DNA from: Didymodactylos carnosus
Taxonomy: Eukaryota > Rotifera > Eurotatoria > Philodinida > Philodinidae
Assembly: GCA_905250885.1 (NCBI GenBank)
Contig: CAJNOQ010003387.1
Coordinates: 1-20,438, forward strand
DNA: 20,438 nt
Direction of reading: 5' to 3'
A program made the position numbers and the translations under genes. Positions 14,096 through 20,438 of this stretch are shown here, one piece after another (position 1 is the stretch's first letter; every line of letters starts with the position of its first letter). The notes below the pieces were generated by a model, which ran no database searches, was not told the origin of the DNA, and saw only the letters and a program-made list of their open reading frames with translations.

Positions 14096-17000
14096 TTTAC
14101 AGAAATATTCAACGTGAATACACGATGTGTTTTTGGAAAAACAAATTTTTTGTAGATTGTTTTGGATTTTTTTAATATATATCGGTCTTTTTAGAGAATA
14201 GTTATACAACAATTAATGTCTTTTCATCAATTTGGTTCATTGCCAAGAATAATACATTGAACACGATAAAATTTAAGGTAATAGTAACAGATAATCAATA
14301 ATTAATATTCAAATGAATTACAAGACCAATTATTTTCTAGTCGTAATATTTTTAATCGTATGTATGTTGTATATCATTTGTGTTTGAATTTACAATAACA
14401 AATATTGGATAATCTCTACTGCAAAAATAAATGTTCTTAGGTATTATTTCAGAGTATCCCTATCAGAAATCTATAGAGGAAAATCGAGAAACGTAAACAA
14501 TTTCGAATGCTATTAATCGATAATATTTCAATTTGTTACAACATAGATAATACTGTTCGTGAAAATTGAATACTCGTCACACTGTTTGTAGGATTTATCA
14601 TCTGGGTTAATCATAAACAATTCATTATCCTTCGTTGAATTCATCAATTATTTATGGGGATTTATTTTTATACGTGGCAGCCCATATGTATAGTATGATT
14701 TAACTTTTTTTAGATTAATACTATTTGTATTATTCTTTCAGTTCTAAAAAAACATTTTGTCACTGGCAGTAAAAGATATAAAATTTTGGTGAATAAGTGT
14801 AGAAAACAACTCCATGGATGAGAAATTTTATTATGTGGGAAATTACTGACTGATCAAAATTTTTGGTATCGTGATGTTGTCAACGAAGAATAAAAAGATA
14901 ATGTTATAAGGTGCTCGTAATTCAAACTTCGAGCAAAATTTGTTTTTGACTTAATCATACATATTCTGATTCGTCTTGTCGAGCTGATCACGAATATCAC
15001 CTTTCGACTTCTTTTCAATCGCATCTTCATGGAGAAAAACTCCGATTACGGAGAAGTTTTTGTTTTCAGAAAACACGCCATAACTTTTTTCGCTTTAGTC
15101 ATATAACTCTGGGGCTAATATTTTTAGATTCCTTATGAAAAGCTGGTTCTAGGAATGATGTTCGCAAGTCCTTAAATCCAAAAGCCAAATTCTCGCGTAG
15201 GCCAAAATGTGTTTGAGTTAAAAACCAAATCGAATTTTGCAGACCTAACACAGGTTTGTATAGAGAGGGTAGACCAAATATTTGCACCTTGTCAGAACCG
15301 CTAGAAGTCCAGCTCCAAAGTTACAAAGAGAATTTTTAGAAATTCCTCTTCCTCGCTGAGAAACTTCCTGTTTTCTAAATCAGAGGCGAGAAACTCGAAA
15401 TTCTCCTCGTATTTCTCAATTTTCTCCAACAGAACTCAACTTCTATGGAATAAAAATATGGATCGATCAAGATTCGCATAGTATAGACTTTCTCAGTCCA
15501 GTTCATAGGTTTAGAAGTATAACATTAAAAATATTATGTTTCTTCAAATAGTTTCGGATAAAGATAGATAAGTCAGACCTAACACGATCCGATATAAACA
15601 AAATATGAAAATCCATTTGCTGTTCGTATGTCATCTTTAGTGGTTTAGAGCCTAAATAGATGTATCTCTGGTAACTAGATAGTGGCTAATTTTTTGGTTA
15701 GCAAAATTGACTGACTAATCTTATGCGCACTGTTTGCAGATATGTAATATATTTGAAATTGAGACTAAAAATGTCTCATCTGTCCATACTCTTGAGCATA
15801 AGATAACACTATCGTGTACCTCAATGACCTGCCTATCTTGTTTTATCGAACAAAATCTATTACAAAAAGATTCTAAAATATTGAAACAAAGAATGATAAT
15901 CACGAACATTCTCAATAACGACAGATTTCGAATAGTGACCGATCTTTGGTGTTCAGGGCACAGCTGTCAAACCTATACATGACGTTCAAAAAGTCGATTC
16001 GAATTCGATCCGATAACAAATCAAAACGAGCCCAACTCAGTGATACTCCTTCGTCATTCGGTGTTTTTGCTCTCCAAAATGAGACAAGTCTTTAAGAATC
16101 AAGCTGAACTAAGAAACCATCAACCCGTTTAAACTAGGACTATCTTTAAGAATTTCATGTAGAACAACTGCGATGGATTTTAAATCATATTTATTCTGAC
16201 ATAGAATCCTGACATGTTGTACTCGATTTAATTTAGTCTCAAATATTATAAATCGATTCCTAATAAAAAGAATCGATTGCAAACTTATCCGAGACACTTT
16301 AATCATCAACCATCTATCTGAACTTTGTGTGTGTTTATTGTTAATTCAAGTAGATAAAAACAAAATAGTCCGAGAACTTACAACATCCTACTTTGTATGT
16401 TTATAATATAGTTTAGGAAAGATCTATCCAGCTCACACAAAAGAAAACATATTAATCTGAACTGAGAATGACTCTCTTGAATTGTTATAACAGCTAGCTA
16501 CTTTCACTTTCTCTTTGACCAATCAACACAGGTCGTCTCAGCCTTCAGCGAGGTTCGTTTTCACTAAGTAAGTTTGCGCAAAAGTGAAATAAATAATGCA
16601 TGATAGTTCTAGCGATAACGATTATTGAATTCTGAATGAAAACGCAATTCTTTTTGCTACAGAAAGAGGTATATTGCTTAGCAACGTTACTGAGGGCGTG
16701 TATGATGATTTTAAGCTGCACAAGTAATGACGTTCAGAAAATCTTGTGCCACTTTTTAACTGCAAAAATAGAGTTAGATTAACCTCACAGAAAAAAATGG
16801 ATGATTTTACTGTAGATTTTGATAAAACGTTATCAGTTCTATCTATCCTCGAATTAGAAATAATCCTAAAGTTTCTATCCTATTGGATAATTATTAAAAC
16901 TCGATTTTATGGTTTAATATACCAAATGCGCAGGTCGAACGCTTTTAGCACCACTAGCTTGAATATTCATTCAAAAGAACGTGTTTTTTTATTAGTTAAT

Positions 17001-17139
17001 CACACGGTGTTTTATATAAATCAGGAAGGTTCGACGGACCAGTAATTAACAATTATGGACATAAGTTACCATTTTCTCGGCACATGCTCCATCGCAAAGA
17101 ATTTCTTAAAAGAAAGATTCATTCTCAATCGCGCATAAT

Positions 17140-17599
17140 GCCGCGTATACCCAATGGCCTAAGTTAGGTTTCTGTTTACGAAGTACTCAGTCTCGGGCGT
17201 AAACAGGATTTTTAGACCAATGGGCAAACTTCTATTATGTCGGAAAAAACGATGGGCGAAATGGGCAAGGTTTTTGTTGGTGGGCCAAAACATTTGTGGT
17301 CCAAAAAGAACAGAAAAAAAATGAAATGAGATTTTTTCAATCAAAGATTTGCATCAAACTCAAATTTTTACTATCTACAAACTCAAATACATTTACTATC
17401 TAATTCAAAAATAAACAGATAAGTCTGTCTATCCACACTCTTACATATATCTTACTAAACATTATACGAAAAAAACTTCATGCCTATATCTCTCAAGTAA
17501 AATTTCAATGGGCAAAAACTTACTAATAAAAATTACAATGGGCAAATCACCAAATGAAATGGGCAATTGTCCATTTGCCCCCCTTGGATACGCCGCTGG
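17140..17599. mobile_element. non-autonomous element with ATGGGCAA repeats
   Basis: The left end (17140-17157, GCCGCGTATACCCAATGG) and the reverse complement of the right end (CCAGCGGCGTATCCAAGGGG, ending near 17599) are imperfect inverted repeats. Similar CAG-GGCG-ATCCA ends occur on non-autonomous DNA transposons of many animals. Inside, ATGGGC(A/G)A occurs six times (17220, about 17251 and 17260, 17508, 17538, 17559), all in the same orientation, in clusters near both ends. There is no transposase frame. A diverged relative of its centre lies at 7029-7110. Confidence 0.5.
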
Positions 17600-18297
17600 T
17601 TTCGTGAAAAGTAACATCGTAGTCAAGATTGTCACGTTGATTTACTATTCTGTCAATATGACAAATCACCGCATCCATCTCATTTAATTCTCACGTGAAA
17701 TACCAGCCTAGAGAATCTTTAGTGTTACAATCTTGATTTCTTGATATTTTATCAAGATCATTAAAGTTTTAGATACAAGAGTACTATAAAGAAAGCAGTT
17801 ATTCCAAGATTTTGACTGCTTAGACTTTTATCAAGATCTCTTATCATTCTTACCCCCAAGTCCTCGAATCACACTGGTTCTGTAATGCAAGGTACAAAGA
17901 ATTATATTAAAAATCGTGGTTGTTCGATCAGTAGTTGACTTAATCTATTCCAGTGTACATATCACATTCTTCTTAAATCATTGTATTGTAACGCAATCGT
18001 AAATTTAGCTTAAGCAGGAAATTGCATAGAGTGGTTATCTATTTCAAAGTCTAATAATTATTCTGCTTTGCTTCCAGTGAGATTTTTGTTTTACTTTTGT
18101 AAAACATCGAAAATCTCCATATATGGAAAACGGACTGTTGTTGTTAAACAAATTGAAACTACCATCTATCACTAAGTAAGGCTGCCGGTTTTTGGTCGTG
18201 TTTACATCATTCCTTATAAATGTAATGATCAGACGAAGTCATGTAGAAATGTCTGCAACATAAATGTTATCTTTATCACTGAGTCAATTATGAACGA

Positions 18298-18489
18298 ATG
18301 CTTGACATTATGAACGAACAGCTCTGCACAAATGTCAAGCAGTATTATATGCACGAAGATCATTTTGTAACCATATTCCACTTAAAAAAAAGTTTAATAT
18401 ACAATATTAGATATTTTAAAAATCGTCTATGTAAATTCGTTGATCAATTGCATAAGCATGCAAAGACAGGTGATTGGTTTCTTCGCTAA
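18298..18489 (+). CDS. short open frame upstream of the ankyrin gene, uncertain
   Basis: A 63-codon frame ending in KFVDQLHKHAKTGDWFLR. The spacing of aromatic and basic residues in this tail loosely recalls the N-terminal domain of SOWAH proteins, whose C-terminal ankyrin domain matches the gene just downstream. It ends in a TAA, and no splice in the right phase to the downstream exons could be found. It may be a decayed upstream exon or chance. The ATGAACGA word is repeated at its 5' end (near 18289 and 18310). Confidence 0.2.
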   Translation: MLDIMNEQLCTNVKQYYMHEDHFVTIFHLKKSLIYNIRYFKNRLCKFVDQLHKHAKTGDWFLR

Positions 18490-18601
18490 TAAAAAATGTG
18501 TAGGTATTTTACTGACAATTTGAGTGGACATCAAATCATACCGAAATCAAACCCTATGATACATTTAAAATTTCATTCATCAATGATTAATTCAGCAAAC
18601 G

Positions 18602-19864
18602 ATGGTTGATATCGAACAGGTATTCATTTGTGAACAGCGTTAACGAGAGCGTTAACTCAAAGATAATATAACACAGTTGAAAAATAGTCATTACTTTGTG
18701 TAAAATGACACTATTGCCGAATATTTTATATTTTGGATCCATCTTCGCACTCTTCCAAATATCTAAACTGGTATCCCACTGCAGTTTTAGATTTGAGGAT
18801 AATTTCCATATTATCATTGTTCATGTTAGCTTAATAACTTTTAAACTATGTATTGTCCTTTACAAGGGCCTATATTTGACCGTATATGTTTAGAATGGTT
18901 ATGATACAAATGTTGAACGACAATGGACAGTGAGTTCTGCAAAATGTGATTACATGGAGATGCATCGGTTATTAAAAGACCACCCCACTTTAGCATCGAG
19001 AACTGTAAGAGACAAAAATTAATCACATATCAACAAAATGTTCTATTATTTTTCATTTATTAATAGGATACGTTACAGGTAAAATGGTAAATTTGGTATG
19101 AGTATAAAAACCAATATTTTTTGCCATCTCTATAGGGTGTGAGTATTACAGTATTTTGGATGTTAATTCAAATTAAAATAATAACTGAATTTTTACTCCA
19201 ATTTTTATTTATTTTAGTATGTAAGTAAAACATATTCATCAGGCATTTTTTCGCCCAATTAATAGAAAATGTATTAAAGAATTATCTACTACATCTTGAA
19301 TTACTTTCTAGACTGCTCTTCATTGGGCTTGTCGTTTTGGTTCACTTGAAGTAATCAAGTTGATTGCAAAAAATGTCAAATTGAATACAGAAATGAAAAA
19401 ATTATTAAAAATAACAACTGTAAGAATAACAAAAAAGCTTTTTTATGGACTGTCATCAATTGGTTGTACTTTTTATTTAGAATGTAAGTGAGAATTATTT
19501 CTGTTTGATGAAACTACTTATTTGCTGTATTTTCTCGTCAAATTTATCACATTTTAGATGGTAAGTTTTCGTTCACGAAATTGTTAATTTCTAACTTTTT
19601 TTGTCCTGTTTTTAGAATCAAACATGCTACCATTTAGCGTATATTCATTTGAGTGGTAAAGAGCTAGATGATACATTATCTTTACTTCGACATTATGGTA
19701 TGTATAAAGAATGAACGAGATTCCATAAGTAAATTTCTTTCGTTTCAGGTAGTGATGACGATGAATATACGTTAGACTTAAATGGTAAACGTCCACAAGA
19801 ATATCGAAAAGAATTCTTACATTACGATATAAAATATTTACAACAATTAGTTCCTAAAACATGA
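18602..19864 (+). CDS. small ankyrin-repeat protein, SOWAH-like, built from microexons
   Basis: Proposed exons: 18602-18619 (start, tentative), 18894-19004, 19067-19078, 19136-19138, 19218-19220, 19312-19419, 19481-19483, 19558-19560, 19616-19697, 19749-19864, giving 152 aa. From 18894 onward the frame is well supported. ERQWTVSSAKCDYMEMHRLL followed by KDHPTLASRT resembles the start of the SOWAH ankyrin domain. DTLQ-G-Y-TALHWACRFG is a clear ankyrin core, and NQTCYHLAYIH plus LDLNGKRPQEYR form a second, weaker repeat. All introns are phase 0 except the last (phase 1). Four exons are single codons: G48, Y49, N86 and M87. Ankyrin proteins act as binding scaffolds; no partner can be named. The first exon (MVDIEQ) rests only on a fitting acceptor, ATG and donor, so more 5' exons may be missing. 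Family assignment is moderate; coding status of 18894-19864 is strong. Confidence 0.75.
19136..19138 (+). other. 3-nt microexon GGT (Gly48)
   Basis: Preceded by a pyrimidine-rich acceptor ending CTCTATAG and followed directly by GTGAGT. It supplies the conserved glycine of the ankyrin GxTALH core. Upstream intron 57 nt, downstream intron 79 nt. Confidence 0.75.
19218..19220 (+). other. 3-nt microexon TAT (Tyr49)
   Basis: Preceded by TTTATTTATTTTAG and followed directly by GTAAGT. It supplies the residue between Gly48 and Thr50 of GYTALHW. Flanking introns are 79 and 91 nt. Confidence 0.75.
19481..19483 (+). other. 3-nt microexon AAT (Asn86)
   Basis: Preceded by ACTTTTTATTTAG and followed directly by GTAAGT. 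It lies at the start of the second ankyrin repeat. Flanking introns are 61 and 74 nt. Confidence 0.65.
19558..19560 (+). other. 3-nt microexon ATG (Met87)
   Basis: Preceded by ATCACATTTTAG and followed directly by GTAAGT. It joins Asn86 to NQTCYHLA. Flanking introns are 74 and 55 nt. Confidence 0.65.
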
Positions 19865-20326
19865 ATGATAGACAAAAATTACATCTAGTATTATTTTAGT
19901 CACTCATTTATTTTTTACAATTTTCTATTTTTGATATTAAATACATAGATTGATTACACTGCAATTTGTCTCAAAATAATAATTTACAAAGTATGACAAA
20001 TGGACGATCATTACCATGATATTTTTATCGTTGTAAAAAGAAAAGGGTCGAGATTTTGTTTTGTATTTATCTATAAAAATGAGAAAGACAGAAGTGTCAA
20101 AAACTTTCTAGCAGACGGAGGCTCTGAGAGTGATTTGGAATTTTTTCTACTATACTTCTATACCCAATACTAACTATTCTTTATTTTCTTGAAATGTTGA
20201 GTTTCAGAAAATACGTGCACATTCGTTTACAGGAAGGTTTTGAAAATACTAAACAGTATATCAGTTTCGTTTCCTAGCGTACTATATCCAGAGGCCTGAA
20301 TTTTAGGGAGCTGTGGGAGGGTGCGT
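19865..20326. other. 3' flank of the ankyrin gene
   Basis: A possible poly(A) signal, ATTAAA, lies at 19936-19941, 72 bases after the stop codon. The remainder is AT-rich and without recognised features until the G-rich end. One TGTGGG word occurs just before the G run. Confidence 0.45.

Positions 20327-20438
<112 letters not shown>

Larger units (their letters stand above)
13995..18601. other. non-coding region between the USP and ankyrin genes
   Basis: The USP 3' UTR and poly(A) signals come first. From about 14100 to 15000 the DNA is AT-rich with nothing recognised. From 15030 to about 15460 it is less AT-rich, with a small hairpin at 15035-15062 (AAAAACTCCG against CGGAGAAGTTTTT) and repeated GAGAAAC/CTCCTC words; it looks like mobile-element debris, but no partner copy is in the window. 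Open frames at 15721-15915 (minus), 15734-15982 (plus), 16109-16309 (minus) and 16746-17045 (plus) have no recognisable domain. The repeat at 17140-17599 and a short frame at 18298-18489 are listed separately. Confidence 0.5.

Noticed and set aside
14861..14905. TTTTGGTATCGTG and AGGTGCTCG in the same order as in CDK8 exon 7
   Set aside because: A shared 13-mer is expected by chance in a window of this size and AT content, and the spacing differs from CDK8.
15721..15982. Overlapping open frames on both strands
   Set aside because: Neither has a recognised domain, splice structure or coding-like composition; two antisense frames over one stretch suggest chance.
16746..17045. 99-codon frame (82 codons from its first ATG)
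   Set aside because: No domain, signal peptide or related sequence recognised; bounded by AT-rich non-coding DNA.
18117..18126. Perfect CArg-box consensus CCATATATGG
   Set aside because: A single 10-bp AT-rich motif is common by chance; it lies about 480 bases from the nearest proposed start, with no other supporting site.

Overview
The window looks like a piece of an animal nuclear genome. It is AT-rich, its genes are split by many short GT-AG introns (mostly 44-92 nt), and it codes for conserved metazoan proteins. The compact introns, AT-rich spacers and debris of small inverted-repeat elements would suit a bdelloid rotifer such as Adineta or Rotaria. That assignment is an inference; no marker in the window proves it.

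Three genes are supported, all on the + strand. (1) 3094-6186 is a 14-exon gene for the Mediator kinase CDK8/CDK19. Its lysine, HRD and DMG residues fall at the same positions as in human CDK8. (2) 9637-13994 is a 5-exon gene for a ubiquitin-specific protease of the USP35/USP38 type, with catalytic Cys and His and both halves of a zinc ribbon. (3) About 18602-19864 is a small ankyrin-repeat gene, most like the ankyrin part of the SOWAH family. The three do not form an obvious pathway.

The most striking observation is in gene 3. Its reading frame is only restored to a normal ankyrin repeat if four separate exons of exactly 3 nt (GGT, TAT, AAT, ATG) and one exon of 12 nt are included. Each 3-nt exon has a canonical acceptor directly before it and GTRAGT directly after it, and each is flanked by ordinary introns of 55-91 nt.

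The rest is non-coding DNA with mobile-element debris. There is a GC-rich degenerate GACTCC repeat at the left end; a long inverted repeat at 895-1204; a MITE-like insertion in CDK8 intron 6 (3918-4118); a 537-bp element with TA-flanked inverted ends in USP intron 3 (11961-12497); a related pair of repeat segments near 7.0 and 17.3 kb; and a 162-bp near-identical copy of part of the USP last exon at 7819-7980. The window ends in a run of 112 G, which may be an assembly or sequencing artefact. No tRNA, rRNA, CRISPR array or prokaryotic feature was seen.
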